Virus record (IMG/VR): IMGVR_UViG_3300034106_004307
Location: 1 to 20,798 of that record
DNA: 20,798 nucleotides
Direction: 5' to 3' (one strand)
Origin: a virus
The notes under the pieces are model-generated. The model was not told the origin of the DNA and searched no databases. It saw only the letters and a program-made list of their open reading frames with translations. Made by a program: the position numbers and the translations under genes. Shown here piece after piece: positions 6,409-13,117 of this stretch. The first letter of the stretch is position 1. Each line of letters begins with the position of its first letter.

Positions 6409-6687
6409 TTATATATATTTAGATACACCTTTATTATCTGAATTTTGACCCTTATCCAAGAGCCTATTTATAGTCTGCTGCATAGTATACTCTCCCCTTT
6501 GCAGCCACTTTTTATCTTCATACAATGCTGTGGTAATTTGTGGAATATAATACTGATATGCTACATCAAATTCTTCTGGAAAATATTCCTTGAGTATCCT
6601 TTCAATATGAAATAAAGAATCAACTATTTGATCTCTATAGTCTATTAGTCTATTTATTTGTCTTTTTTGTTCTGGAGTTAAACTCAT
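6409..6687 (-). CDS. Conserved phage-type helical protein, unknown function
   Basis: The 92-residue protein reads MSLTPEQKRQINRLIDYRDQ at the start and continues with HIERILKEYFPEEFDVAYQ, IPQITTALYEDKKWL and a short helical tail. It is predicted to be all-helical. I recall similar proteins with the Y/L-R-D-Q-L-V and F-P-E-E-F-x-V-A-Y-Q patterns in other large phages, with no assigned role. The ATG overlaps the end of the preceding zinc-ribbon gene by 4 bp (ATGA), so translation is probably coupled. Confidence 0.8.
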   Translation of the reverse strand: MSLTPEQKRQINRLIDYRDQIVDSLFHIERILKEYFPEEFDVAYQYYIPQITTALYEDKKWLQRGEYTMQQTINRLLDKGQNSDNKGVSKYI

Positions 6688-7091
6688 ACGGTTTGTTCCT
6701 TACTCTTCAGTTTCATCAACTTATGCTTAGTTTTCCAAACATTAGTTTGCTTATCCTGAATATCCCCGCCCATATAAATATGGCAGAAACCTGAGTGTCT
6801 GTCAACTCCCCAGGCCAGAATACCATTTTCATCGATACTATCCACAACAAAACGACCTCTATAACCCATAGGAATAAAGTCACCCTTACTGAAAAAATAT
6901 GGGCCACCCGCGACCTTAATTCTGTCACCCTTTACCAGTTCACGCCAATTAACCTTAGCAATAACCTTTGTATTCTTAGATTCTTTGCTCTTTGGCTTAA
7001 AAACAAAAATATGGTTACATTCAGGACAAGAATATGCCCTCGGGCCTGTTTCAAAAGAACATGAAGGGCAAGACTTTTTTCCGCGTGGCAT
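6684..7091 (-). CDS. Zinc-ribbon protein with a beta-barrel-like second half
   Basis: The 135-residue protein begins MPRGKKSCPSCSFETGPRAYSC, with two CxxC pairs (CPSC at 8-11, CPEC at 22-25) forming a zinc ribbon. A linker follows, then a segment NWRELVKGDRIKV...GGPYF...GYRGRFVVDSID that resembles a KOW/SH3-like small barrel. The same order of an MPRGKKSCP ribbon and a GDRIKV barrel is familiar to me from other phages, where it is unassigned. It may bind RNA or a polymerase (inference). It is the first gene after the promoter at 7132-7159, with AGGA 9 bases before the ATG. A 24-nt stretch inside it (6784-6807) nearly repeats the promoter region at 16385-16408. Confidence 0.8.
   Translation of the reverse strand: MPRGKKSCPSCSFETGPRAYSCPECNHIFVFKPKSKESKNTKVIAKVNWRELVKGDRIKVAGGPYFFSKGDFIPMGYRGRFVVDSIDENGILAWGVDRHSGFCHIYMGGDIQDKQTNVWKTKHKLMKLKSKEQTV
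6784..6807. repeat. Copy of a 24-nt sequence also found at a promoter
   Basis: This stretch matches 16385-16408 at 23 of 24 positions; the one difference is C versus T at the sixteenth base. Here it lies in the zinc-ribbon gene. On the minus strand it contains TTGACA, and CATATT 17 bp further on could be a weak -10 for the next gene. At 16385-16408 it is the -35 box and spacer of a strong promoter. Confidence 0.6.
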
Positions 7092-7131
7092 CTTTAGGTT
7101 TCCTGTTTAAAGTTTGAATCGAACTGATCTA

Positions 7132-7159
7132 AGCATACCAGATAGATCGGTCTTGTCAA
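7132..7159 (-). promoter_or_regulatory. Sigma70-like promoter with extended -10
   Basis: TTGACA (7159-7154) and TATGCT (7137-7132) are 16 bp apart with TGG before the -10. It overlaps the end of the 79-residue gene and drives the zinc-ribbon gene that starts at 7091. Confidence 0.8.
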
Positions 7160-7395
7160 GGATGGTTCTTTAAAAATTCTATAGACGACGCACTATCAAG
7201 TATATTTAGCACACCACTATTATAGTGACAAAAATAACTGCTATGAATTTTTCTTTTGGTTAAATTATTTTCTTCTATCTCAATATAAACATTAATGCGA
7301 TATCTATTTTCCCACAGATTAATTACTTTGGTCATCAAATGCTTTTTAGGTTTTTCTACTATCTTGAATAGCAAACCTTCAATTTCTATATCCAT
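7156..7395 (-). CDS. Small protein of unknown function
   Basis: The 79-residue protein starts MDIEIEGLLFKIVEKPKKH and alternates short charged and hydrophobic strands (YRINVYIEIEEN), suggesting a small beta-sheet protein. A C-terminal SIEFLKNHP helix follows. Its ATG overlaps the stop of the preceding gene by one base (TAATG-type junction). The downstream promoter overlaps its last codons. I do not recognise a family. Confidence 0.65.
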   Translation of the reverse strand: MDIEIEGLLFKIVEKPKKHLMTKVINLWENRYRINVYIEIEENNLTKRKIHSSYFCHYNSGVLNILDSASSIEFLKNHP

Positions 7396-7592
7396 TAGTT
7401 AGTTTCGCCTTCTATTTTAATATAAAGTTGCTTAGATCCATCTGCTTCATATAGTTCGATCAAATCAGCATCATGAATACCACCATACTGATTATCGTAC
7501 ACTTTTACCTGTGCTTGCCAATCAAATTGTCCAAGATTTTTAAAGTCATTGGCTCGCTCATTAAGAAACTGAAAAAGATCAATCCACTTCAT
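7395..7592 (-). CDS. Small conserved phage-type protein, unknown function
   Basis: The 65-residue protein begins MKWIDLFQFLNERANDFKNL, then QVKVYDNQYGGIHDADLIEL and a short LYIKIEGETN end. The layout of an N-terminal helix, a V-x-V-Y-D strand, an acidic loop and a final I-x-I/L-x-I-x-x strand recurs in small phage proteins of unknown role. It follows the zinc-finger gene after two bases and abuts the next gene, so it is one member of a tightly packed group. Confidence 0.7.
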   Translation of the reverse strand: MKWIDLFQFLNERANDFKNLGQFDWQAQVKVYDNQYGGIHDADLIELYEADGSKQLYIKIEGETN

Positions 7593-7594
7593 AA

Positions 7595-7813
7595 TTACCT
7601 CGCTCGCCTATTGGCTCTATCAAGAATACGAATAGTTTCCCTAGCATTACTAGGAACCATCACAAGAGATGGTGCTGTTTTATGGTCAAAATTCATGTAG
7701 CCCACAGCCCTTTTTTCTACACTACATTCTTTACAAATAATCTTACGATTAGTTTCAGTCAGAAATTCATACCTATCAATACCCACACAATTTTTGCAAT
7801 AAATACAATTCAT
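7595..7813 (-). CDS. Small zinc-finger protein
   Basis: The 72-residue protein starts MNCIYCKNCVGIDRYEFL. CxxCxxC at residues 3-9 and CKEC after an 18-residue spacer could hold one zinc ion. A basic helical tail (NARETIRILDRANRRAR) follows. The ATG at 7813 is chosen because GGAGG lies 5 bases upstream; the longer frame would need TTG. A strong promoter at 7832-7859 directly precedes it. It may bind nucleic acid or host RNA polymerase, as many short phage zinc proteins do, but this is inference. Confidence 0.75.
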   Translation of the reverse strand: MNCIYCKNCVGIDRYEFLTETNRKIICKECSVEKRAVGYMNFDHKTAPSLVMVPSNARETIRILDRANRRAR

Positions 7814-7831
7814 AATAGCCTCCAAACTTGG

Positions 7832-7859
7832 ATTATACCAAGGACTCTTGAAGTGTCAA
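7832..7859 (-). promoter_or_regulatory. Strong sigma70-like promoter with extended -10
   Basis: TTGACA (7859-7854) and a perfect TATAAT (7837-7832) are 16 bp apart, with TGG before the -10. The -35 box is part of a CTTGA-CACT-TCAAG inverted repeat (7847-7860), a possible operator. It overlaps the stop codon of the deaminase-like gene and drives the zinc-finger gene at 7813. Confidence 0.85.
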
Positions 7860-8291
7860 GTTACCATTAAAAACCAGATCACCAAAACTATCACAAAAAT
7901 CGCCATTATCTGTACTATAGAAAATATCATTTAGTCCTACTGCTTTTAGAAGTTTAGTGCAATTTTCACAAGGTTTACTGCCTAAAATAAGTCCTTTTCT
8001 ATTAATACGCATAACAACAACTGACCAATTAGCATCAATGGTATTATAGCGATCCAACAGTTGAGAAATAAGACGAGATTCAGAATGGTAATATGGAAAC
8101 TCCTTATACTTTGGAAGATTAAAATCTTCACCTATTCTATAAGCACCAGTATGGGTTTTAACCGGATTATTTTGAGTAAACGCTATGAGTTTAGTACCAT
8201 CAAAACATCCAGTATAATGATAACATCTTACACTCTTAGAAGGATTCCAATTCTGAAATGCTTTGCGAATCGTTTTCTGGATTATCTTCAT
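7833..8291 (-). CDS. Cytidine deaminase superfamily protein
   Basis: The 152-residue protein has the two zinc motifs of the cytidine/deoxycytidylate deaminase fold. HSESRLI (69-75) has Glu71 as the likely proton shuttle, and KPCENCTKLL (106-115) has Cys108 and Cys111. The usual H-A-E is H-S-E here. The spacing between the motifs (about 37 residues) and the V-V-x-x-x-R-I-N-R-K strand between them fit the fold. It may deaminate a free nucleotide or nucleoside, or a modified base. The substrate is not clear because other conserved dCMP-deaminase residues are absent. The start overlaps the preceding 61-residue gene by 56 bp, with no obvious Shine-Dalgarno sequence. Confidence 0.8.
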   Translation of the reverse strand: MKIIQKTIRKAFQNWNPSKSVRCYHYTGCFDGTKLIAFTQNNPVKTHTGAYRIGEDFNLPKYKEFPYYHSESRLISQLLDRYNTIDANWSVVVMRINRKGLILGSKPCENCTKLLKAVGLNDIFYSTDNGDFCDSFGDLVFNGNLTLQESLV

Positions 8292-8421
8292 TATCTATTG
8301 TTTTAGGAGTTTCGTATAGTGTGTCGTTGTCGAATGATAGTGTATCATACGCTTGTGATCGGTCAACTAGTGGTGGCATCTTTATTTTTTTTGGTTGTGG
8401 TCTTTTTAATGAATCGTCCAT
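8236..8421 (-). CDS. Small acidic, probably disordered protein
   Basis: The 61-residue protein begins MDDSLKRPQPKKIKMPPLVD. The second half is rich in Asp, Glu, Asn and Ser (TIDNEDNPENDSQSISELE). Composition suggests an unfolded chain with a basic N-terminus and an acidic C-terminus. It lies 9 bp after the 48-residue membrane protein gene and overlaps the deaminase-like gene by 56 bp. I know no family. The long overlap makes its exact end worth checking, but the spacing to its neighbours supports a real gene. Confidence 0.6.
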   Translation of the reverse strand: MDDSLKRPQPKKIKMPPLVDRSQAYDTLSFDNDTLYETPKTIDNEDNPENDSQSISELESF

Positions 8422-8430
8422 AGTAAACTC

Positions 8431-8577
8431 CTATTTACTCGCTAACAAATATAAACCTATATTTGCGAAACTATATCCCGCATAAGCAATACACATACCA
8501 GCATTACCTTTATATCCTTGTTCTATACTTACCCAAGCATATACAAGACCACATAAAGCAATTAGCCATCCACTCAT
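8431..8577 (-). CDS. Small two-segment membrane protein, 48 residues
   Basis: The protein reads MSGWLIALCGLVYAWVSIEQ at the start, then a polar turn GYKGNAGM and a second hydrophobic stretch (CIAYAGYSFANIGLYLLA). Two membrane-spanning helices joined by a short loop are likely. I recall very similar phage miniproteins with a YAWV-x-I-x-Q-G-x-K-G-N turn and a Y-A-G-Y-A-x-A-N end, all of unknown role. It sits between the HNH gene and the 61-residue gene on the same strand with almost no spacing. Confidence 0.75.
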   Translation of the reverse strand: MSGWLIALCGLVYAWVSIEQGYKGNAGMCIAYAGYSFANIGLYLLASK

Positions 8578-8579
8578 CT

Positions 8580-9029
8580 TTAGTTCCTTATATTAGTCTT
8601 ATGAAAATTTAATACTTCTTGACATAATACAATAAACTCATCATACAATAAATTACCTTTTGCTTGATTAGCGTCTTTACAAGCAATATTACAATTGTCT
8701 AATGAGTTTTGACCGCCCCTATTTTTAGGAATAATATGATCTAAATGATAAGATTTTCCATCCAGTAAATCAATAGGACGACCAGTCAAATAACAAATAG
8801 GATTTTCTCCTATCTTAGATAGTAACTCTTGTGCTTTAAATGTCATAGAAGGATATTTCCATAATTTCTTATCTCTGTGAAATCTAATAATTTTATTCTT
8901 TAATATGGTATTTATATCAGTTTCTTTAGATGGTTTGCTAATATATGGCTGTTTCTTTTTATAGTTATCTCTATTACCTCTAAAATTTTCTAGTTTTTTA
9001 GATACTATATCTTTTATGCTTTTACTCAT
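8580..9029 (-). CDS. HNH homing endonuclease
   Basis: The 149-residue protein has a basic N-terminal half and a C-terminal HNH domain: PICYLTGRPIDLLDG, then SYHLDHIIPKNRGGQNS (catalytic D-H and H), then LDNCNIACKDANQAKGNL with the N and K of the ββα-metal fold. A single cysteine in the CYLTG turn suggests that a full zinc knuckle is absent. It is probably a free-standing homing endonuclease, inserted between uvsE (4 bp ATGA overlap) and the membrane miniprotein. The ribosome site is weak. Mobility is inferred from family and context. Confidence 0.92.
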   Translation of the reverse strand: MSKSIKDIVSKKLENFRGNRDNYKKKQPYISKPSKETDINTILKNKIIRFHRDKKLWKYPSMTFKAQELLSKIGENPICYLTGRPIDLLDGKSYHLDHIIPKNRGGQNSLDNCNIACKDANQAKGNLLYDEFIVLCQEVLNFHKTNIRN

Positions 9030-9958
9030 ACTTGACTTAGAACATTATTATTAAAATTTGGATAAAGTTCTTGATACTTTTTGATAGCCAAACATTTTGA
9101 TTTTATTTCAAAATCGAGATCAAATTCAAGGCCATATGTATTGATAGGTTCAACAGCGTACTCTGCATGAGCCCTTGGATTATTACCTTCTCTACTTTCG
9201 CTATAGTGAAATAGTGGTCGAGTTTGCCAAGTATCATAACATATATTTATTGCTTCACATTCTGTTAATCCGTTAGGATGACATTTGTGATGCAGATAAT
9301 CGAAAGTTATTGGGATGCGAGTAATTTGATGAAAAATATCTACTAATTCTCTAACACTCCAGCAGTTAATTTTGTCATCATTTTCAATAGTGATACGAGC
9401 TTGGCAATTTTCAGCTAGTCTTTTGAAATTAGCATAAAACCGTTGGGCTATTTCTTGTCTAGTGCCATTATTGTTATGTACATGAAAATTCATAGGAGAA
9501 TTAGTATTTGATGGCAAACCAATTCTATCAAAGAAACTACTGTAAAAATTAAGTTCTGTGATAGTTTTTTCTACTACCTTTTCTGAAAGACTAGATAAAC
9601 TGTTGTATTCTGATGGATGGGCTGAGACACGAACTCCAGTGTTTTTAATGGTTTGTTCGATATTATCGAATTCGTCTTGAATAAGATCATGATTAGGCAA
9701 ATCTTCCAAACTTACATTAGCCTCATCATAAGTAATTAGAGGAAATATATCTGATGAAACACGATATACCCAGTTGTTTTCAGAGCAAAACTTGATAGTT
9801 TCATTAGTTACCTGAAGGTTGTTCAAAATTCTGCCCCCTAGAATTTCTATGGCTTCGCTACGAGGCAAAGAGGAAAATCTTTTAAAAGTCATAGTCTGAA
9901 AACTAAAACCTTGTTCTTTTAGTTTGAGGCTAATACAACACAACCCTGGCCTATTCAT
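9026..9958 (-). CDS. uvsE: UV-damage endonuclease (UVDE/UvsE family)
   Basis: The 310-residue protein matches UV-damage endonucleases in length and motifs: N-terminal RPGLCCISL, YRVSSDIFPL (65-74), RVSAHPSEY (110-118), FHVHNNNG, ITIENDDK and the metal-binding H-H-x-x-H-P segment in DYLHHKCHPNG, then HYSES and AHAEY near the end. It is a TIM-barrel, metal-dependent enzyme that nicks DNA 5' to UV photoproducts and some other lesions. It therefore starts a repair route independent of UvrABC. The gene has its own promoter at 9980-10007. It overlaps the HNH gene that follows. Confidence 0.96.
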   Translation of the reverse strand: MNRPGLCCISLKLKEQGFSFQTMTFKRFSSLPRSEAIEILGGRILNNLQVTNETIKFCSENNWVYRVSSDIFPLITYDEANVSLEDLPNHDLIQDEFDNIEQTIKNTGVRVSAHPSEYNSLSSLSEKVVEKTITELNFYSSFFDRIGLPSNTNSPMNFHVHNNNGTRQEIAQRFYANFKRLAENCQARITIENDDKINCWSVRELVDIFHQITRIPITFDYLHHKCHPNGLTECEAINICYDTWQTRPLFHYSESREGNNPRAHAEYAVEPINTYGLEFDLDFEIKSKCLAIKKYQELYPNFNNNVLSQV

Positions 9959-9979
9959 ACAATTTCTCCGTAAACCAAT

Positions 9980-10007
9980 AGTATATCACAATATCGGCAA
10001 AGGTCAA
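9980..10007 (-). promoter_or_regulatory. Sigma70-like promoter of uvsE
   Basis: TTGACC (10007-10002) and TATACT (9985-9980) are 16 bp apart, with TGA before the -10. It overlaps the end of the 64-residue gene and precedes uvsE by about 20 bp. Confidence 0.75.
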
Positions 10008-10198
10008 GAGGCATCTTGAGAAATTTCTTCAACGCTATAGACTTTTACTAGATTATATTCTATGCTTGGAAAATGTAGATTAAAATTATCTAATGCTTTT
10101 TTATCACAGTCGGCATCAACAATTTGATTTATTAAAAGACTTTGTTTTGAAACATCGTTATTCTTATAAACCTGTGCTGTAATATTAAATAGTCTCAT
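10004..10198 (-). CDS. Small conserved phage-type protein, unknown function
   Basis: The 64-residue protein starts MRLFNITAQVYKNNDVSKQS, continues QIVDADCDKKALDNFNLHFP and ends in VYSVEEISQDAS. Predicted strands flank one helix, a small alpha/beta fold with an A/D-x-x-x-x-A-x-x-x-F pattern that I remember from short phage proteins. It overlaps thyX by 4 bp (ATGA). The uvsE promoter begins in its last codons. Confidence 0.7.
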   Translation of the reverse strand: MRLFNITAQVYKNNDVSKQSLLINQIVDADCDKKALDNFNLHFPSIEYNLVKVYSVEEISQDAS

Positions 10199-10818
10199 AA
10201 TCCAAAAGCCTCTATAGTATATTTAAAAGGATCTCCATCAATATTTTTGACCAAATCTAGCATTTGTTGTGCTATTTCTCTAATTTCTAATTGAGCATTA
10301 GGTTTGTTTCGTAAAGATTGAAAATGATAAAAACTTCTCCAGTTAAAACTAACATCGGCAGTAATTTGAGTGTTGTAACCTCTAAAAAATCTAGCACTTT
10401 CTTTGGCTCTTTTACGATCAATACCATAATTATCAACCAAATCATTCAAGCACTCATGATATTTTCTTAATCCTTCTTCTGTATATGCTCTTAGTTGTTC
10501 TTGCCATATTTTAGGCCAATCAGTTGGAATCAAAAACTTATCTTCTTTAATTTCTTTGTATCTTGCACTCTCTCCATTAACACTAACTCCAATCCTATGT
10601 TTAATAATATGTATATGAGAAGCAATATCTGTAGTGACCAAAAAGTGTAAATAAGATTTTTCAAAAGGAGTGTGATGACCCTCATCCGCCAACATCTTTA
10701 ATAGTTTAGGGATACGATTAATCTTATCTTCTGATAAGTCTCTGGAAGTGCTAGTCCAAGCAGAACAAGCATGAATTTGATCGTCTCCATAATATCCTAT
10801 TAATTCTATATTATTCAT
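10195..10818 (-). CDS. thyX: Flavin-dependent thymidylate synthase
   Basis: The 207-residue protein is ThyX, which makes dTMP from dUMP using FAD, NADPH and methylenetetrahydrofolate. The ThyX motif appears as KHRIGVSVNGESARY (73-87), where the usual first Arg is Lys and the nucleophile-side Ser is kept. GHHTPFEKSYLHF precedes it, and NWRSFYHFQSLRNKPNAQLE with the following IREIA is the typical C-terminal block. Length is normal for the family. Its ATG overlaps the stop of the 51-residue membrane protein gene. It supplies thymidylate for phage DNA when the host pool is limiting. Confidence 0.97.
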   Translation of the reverse strand: MNNIELIGYYGDDQIHACSAWTSTSRDLSEDKINRIPKLLKMLADEGHHTPFEKSYLHFLVTTDIASHIHIIKHRIGVSVNGESARYKEIKEDKFLIPTDWPKIWQEQLRAYTEEGLRKYHECLNDLVDNYGIDRKRAKESARFFRGYNTQITADVSFNWRSFYHFQSLRNKPNAQLEIREIAQQMLDLVKNIDGDPFKYTIEAFGL

Positions 10819-10970
10819 TTATCCCACCTAGACATTATTTTTTCCCATACTGGTTTAAAAAAATATGAAGTAACAACACTTACTAAGCCACCAACAACAC
10901 CATTTACAATTACCACTGGTATCATTAATGTTTTAAACTGTTGATCGTCGTTTTTATGTTCCGTAGTCAC
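10815..10970 (-). CDS. Small membrane protein, 51 residues, GTG start
   Basis: This frame starts at GTG (10970), inside the end of the 84-residue gene, and stops in an ATGA overlap with thyX. AAGG lies 9 bases before the GTG; the internal ATG has no ribosome site. The protein has a polar start (TTEHKNDDQQFK), one glycine- and valine-rich membrane helix (LMIPVVIVNGVVGGLVSVVT) and a basic, tryptophan-containing end (FFKPVWEKIMSRWDK). The overlaps on both sides fill what would otherwise be a 135-bp gap. No function is known. Confidence 0.75.
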   Translation of the reverse strand: MTTEHKNDDQQFKTLMIPVVIVNGVVGGLVSVVTSYFFKPVWEKIMSRWDK

Positions 10971-11208
10971 TTAAATTAGCCTTTTTGATCTCTTTATTTT
11001 TATCATACTCATTCTGATGATCTATCCACTTATAGTCTGTATGATGGTTAAATATTTGTCTAGCAAGTTTGCTAATGCTAGTAGCAATCCCACAATCATC
11101 AGCACTATCAGAATCGGATTGTTTCCAATAATACTTATTATCGTCTTTACTTTTGACAGCATCGTAGCCTAAACCTTTGGCCCACTTTTTAACCTCGCTT
11201 ATTTGCAC
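10954..11208 (-). CDS. Conserved phage-type protein, unknown function
   Basis: The 84-residue protein starts MQISEVKKWAKGLGYDAVKS, then DNKYYWKQ and a middle segment GIATSISKLARQIFNHHTD. A polar, lysine-rich end follows. The pattern I-S-E-I/V-K-K-W-A-K, then Y-Y-W, then G-V/I-A-T-S-V/I-S-K-L-A-x-x-I-F-N is one I recognise from other phage genomes without a function. It overlaps the next membrane protein gene. Confidence 0.8.
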   Translation of the reverse strand: MQISEVKKWAKGLGYDAVKSKDDNKYYWKQSDSDSADDCGIATSISKLARQIFNHHTDYKWIDHQNEYDKNKEIKKANLSDYGT

Positions 11209-11219
11209 AAATTTGTCCT

Positions 11220-11405
11220 TTATTTTTGTAGTTGTTCGTCAGCGATCATATGTTGTTTATATACAAACCCGGCGGCAAATCCATCCATATAAAGTTTCTT
11301 CATTACTCTTATACAATCTTTGTTATCTCTAATATAGTAAAGATTATTAACTACCCATTCATTATAACTTTTTTCTTCATCACAAATATAATCGTCATTA
11401 CTCAT
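11220..11405 (-). CDS. Small protein of unknown function
   Basis: The 61-residue protein begins MSNDDYICDEEKSYNEWVVN and ends MIADEQLQK. It is acidic at the start and probably helical after residue 10. Its ATG overlaps the stop of the HExxH gene by 4 bp and it is followed by 11 untranslated bases. I do not recognise it. Confidence 0.6.
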   Translation of the reverse strand: MSNDDYICDEEKSYNEWVVNNLYYIRDNKDCIRVMKKLYMDGFAAGFVYKQHMIADEQLQK

Positions 11406-12022
11406 TTTTTAACCTTTGATGTATTGTACTTATTAAAGATTTTATTGACTCCAGCAATAATACTGGGACAAGTCATATTTATCAGATCATTATCGTCGTT
11501 ATCCGTTATATATGCTTGTATTTCATCATAAATAACATCTTTGCAGTAGCCTTTATCTAGAATATACTTGTTAGTCTTTGCTAGTTTTTTCTTATTTCTA
11601 TCTAGAAAAGTGTCTATCTCTTGCTTATATTTGTAGTTGCTAGCATACAAAGCATGAGATAATTCATGTCTTAATATATTACCAGTTTGAGATCCTATAA
11701 TATAAAAGTCATCATTTCTATATCGTAAAAGATGTAGTAGTCCTTGTTCTTCATCTGTTAATGGGTCAAATAAACCATCTTTAAAAGGTCTGAGAACTTT
11801 ACTTGGAAAATTAAACCCTACCCAGTGAGTATGATAACTATTACTACCATATGTTTCACTATACCAATTTCTTAATTGACCAACAGTAAAAATATTGTTA
11901 CGAAACTTTTTGTTGGGACTTTCATAATGCTCTTGGAATCTCATGAACGTTAAACCTAATTCATTTTGAGAATCTGCCCAAATCCAAACACTATTATAGG
12001 GTTGTTTTTTACACTGTAGCAT
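11402..12022 (-). CDS. HExxH metallopeptidase-like protein
   Basis: The 206-residue protein carries ILRHELSHALYAS (116-128), a zinc-peptidase HExxH motif (His119, Glu120, His123). IYDEIQAY follows, with Glu167 as a possible third zinc ligand, the arrangement of gluzincin-type enzymes. An N-terminal part with WIWADSQNELGLTFMRFQEH and WVGFNFP has no fold I can name. No signal peptide is present, so it should act in the cytoplasm, or it may be a catalytically inactive relative. The start overlaps the end of the 72-residue gene by 14 bp. Confidence 0.7.
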   Translation of the reverse strand: MLQCKKQPYNSVWIWADSQNELGLTFMRFQEHYESPNKKFRNNIFTVGQLRNWYSETYGSNSYHTHWVGFNFPSKVLRPFKDGLFDPLTDEEQGLLHLLRYRNDDFYIIGSQTGNILRHELSHALYASNYKYKQEIDTFLDRNKKKLAKTNKYILDKGYCKDVIYDEIQAYITDNDDNDLINMTCPSIIAGVNKIFNKYNTSKVKK

Positions 12023-12227
12023 TATCCGGCCATTCCTTGCTTAGAAAAAGTAGGGTATTTTTGACCTTGGCTTCTTCATAATAGCAGTCATGCTCTGTGT
12101 TAACAAGGGTATTATATTTACTAGGCCAAACAGCGTGTAAAACATTCATTACAGTTTGTCCATATCGCCAGTTAAAAGTATTATATGTCTGATTGACTAA
12201 TTCGATATATTCATTATAAGTAGTCAT
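12009..12227 (-). CDS. Conserved phage-type protein, unknown function
   Basis: The 72-residue protein starts MTTYNEYIELVNQTYNTFNW, continues RYGQTVMNVLHAVWPSKYNT and has TEHDCYYEEAKVKNTLLFLS near the end. The block W-R-Y-G-Q-T-x-M-N-V-L followed by a D-C-F/Y-Y turn is familiar to me from small phage proteins, function unknown. ATGA overlap with the 36-residue gene upstream and a 14-bp overlap with the HExxH gene downstream suggest coupled translation. Confidence 0.75.
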   Translation of the reverse strand: MTTYNEYIELVNQTYNTFNWRYGQTVMNVLHAVWPSKYNTLVNTEHDCYYEEAKVKNTLLFLSKEWPDNATV

Positions 12228-12334
12228 TCTATATCATATTGTTCGGGGAAAAGATCAAGGTATAAATCTGCAAACGGTGCTTGTACCCCATCATTTATTT
12301 CTGAACCATAAATAGGCAGAGTATCATGATTCAT
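12224..12334 (-). CDS. Tiny acidic protein, 36 residues
   Basis: This frame reads MNHDTLPIYGSEINDGVQAP and then FADLYLDLFPEQYDIE. It stops in an ATGA overlap with the next gene and begins shortly after the previous stop, filling a 112-bp gap. Its ribosome site is poor; the nearest AGGA is about 15 bases away. The sequence is acidic with aromatic residues spaced along it. The function is unknown. The start/stop coupling is the main support. Confidence 0.55.
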   Translation of the reverse strand: MNHDTLPIYGSEINDGVQAPFADLYLDLFPEQYDIE

Positions 12335-12339
12335 GATAA

Positions 12340-12567
12340 CTATGCTGTTCCTAATTTTTTCATTAGAGTTAATTCTACCACATATCGTGCGGTATCTGGT
12401 ACTGTACTACCACCCATGTAATAACTACCGATAAAATCGTACAAAGTATTATTAAGAAAATCTTTGTCATGCCATAACTTAGTATATTCTGTACTATATT
12501 CCATACTAATATACCATCCAACCTCATTCATAAAATTAATAATTTGTCGATCCATTTTATTGTTCAT
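12340..12567 (-). CDS. Small protein of unknown function
   Basis: The 75-residue protein starts MNNKMDRQIINFMNEVGWYI and continues as a mostly helical chain with WHDKDFLNNTLYDFIGSYYM and a final VVELTLMKKLGTA. No recognisable motif is present. It overlaps the preceding gene by 4 bp, and an unusual density of tyrosine, tryptophan and methionine sets it apart from its neighbours. A later start at residue 5 is possible. Confidence 0.6.
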   Translation of the reverse strand: MNNKMDRQIINFMNEVGWYISMEYSTEYTKLWHDKDFLNNTLYDFIGSYYMGGSTVPDTARYVVELTLMKKLGTA

Positions 12568-12806
12568 AGATAATCCTCGGTTTCAACCAGAGATTCCTTG
12601 TAACCATCCAGTTTAAAACACTGGCTCATAGTATCGCTCAACTTATTAGCGTGGACTGACAGCAAAACCTTGAGTCCCTCTAGGGCATTAACGGTTTCAT
12701 CATTGGTCAGATTATGCTCCAGAATACCTTCGCTCAAAGAACCTAACTGTTCAGCAAAGTTGTATAACTGGCTAATCTCTTCTTCTAGATTAAAACGGTC
12801 TTTCAT
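12564..12806 (-). CDS. Small helical protein of unknown function
   Basis: The 80-residue protein begins MKDRFNLEEEISQLYNFAEQ. It continues with long amphipathic helices (NDETVNALEGLKVLLSVHAN, KLSDTMSQCFKLDGY) and an acidic end. It is likely a helical bundle or a partner-binding protein. Its ATG overlaps the previous stop by one base. The possible promoter at 12858-12887, inside the preceding gene, points at it. Confidence 0.65.
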   Translation of the reverse strand: MKDRFNLEEEISQLYNFAEQLGSLSEGILEHNLTNDETVNALEGLKVLLSVHANKLSDTMSQCFKLDGYKESLVETEDYL

Positions 12807-13117
12807 TATACTGTCTCTCCGTATTCGTTGTAGTCTGTATTCAGTTCATCCCCGTGCCATTGTACCACACTCTCTAGTGCGTTGTCAAGGTCTTTAAAAT
12901 AATGAGATCGTGAAGGCCCAAGAACATAAGAGTATATGTTCACACCAGTAATTTTTAGTTCACAGTTTTTATCTTCCCAGTAATTGCCAAAATCCAGTGA
13001 TATATGACCCTCACTACTTTTACAATGACCATCTTCAGAGAACTCAAAATAATGGTCATATGCTTCTTTAAGAAGTTTTCTAATCTTTAGTAGTTTTTCT
13101 TGATCTTTATTATTCAT
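12806..13117 (-). CDS. Small protein of unknown function
   Basis: The 103-residue protein starts MNNKDQEKLLKIRKLLKEAY. A beta-rich middle follows (GHISLDFGNYWEDKNCELKI, TGVNIYSYVLGPSRSHYF), then a helix (DLDNALESVVQWH) and an acidic end. This alpha-beta-alpha order resembles small immunity or substrate-binding folds, but I can assign no family. It overlaps the secreted-protein gene by 4 bp (ATGA). A candidate promoter is embedded near its end. Confidence 0.65.
   Translation of the reverse strand: MNNKDQEKLLKIRKLLKEAYDHYFEFSEDGHCKSSEGHISLDFGNYWEDKNCELKITGVNIYSYVLGPSRSHYFKDLDNALESVVQWHGDELNTDYNEYGETV
12858..12887 (-). promoter_or_regulatory. Possible internal promoter with extended -10
   Basis: TTGACA (12887-12882) and TACAAT (12863-12858) are 18 bp apart, with TGG before the -10. 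It lies in the last third of the 103-residue gene and points at the gene starting at 12806. It has the same extended form as the other promoters here, but the spacing is at the long end. Confidence 0.55.
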
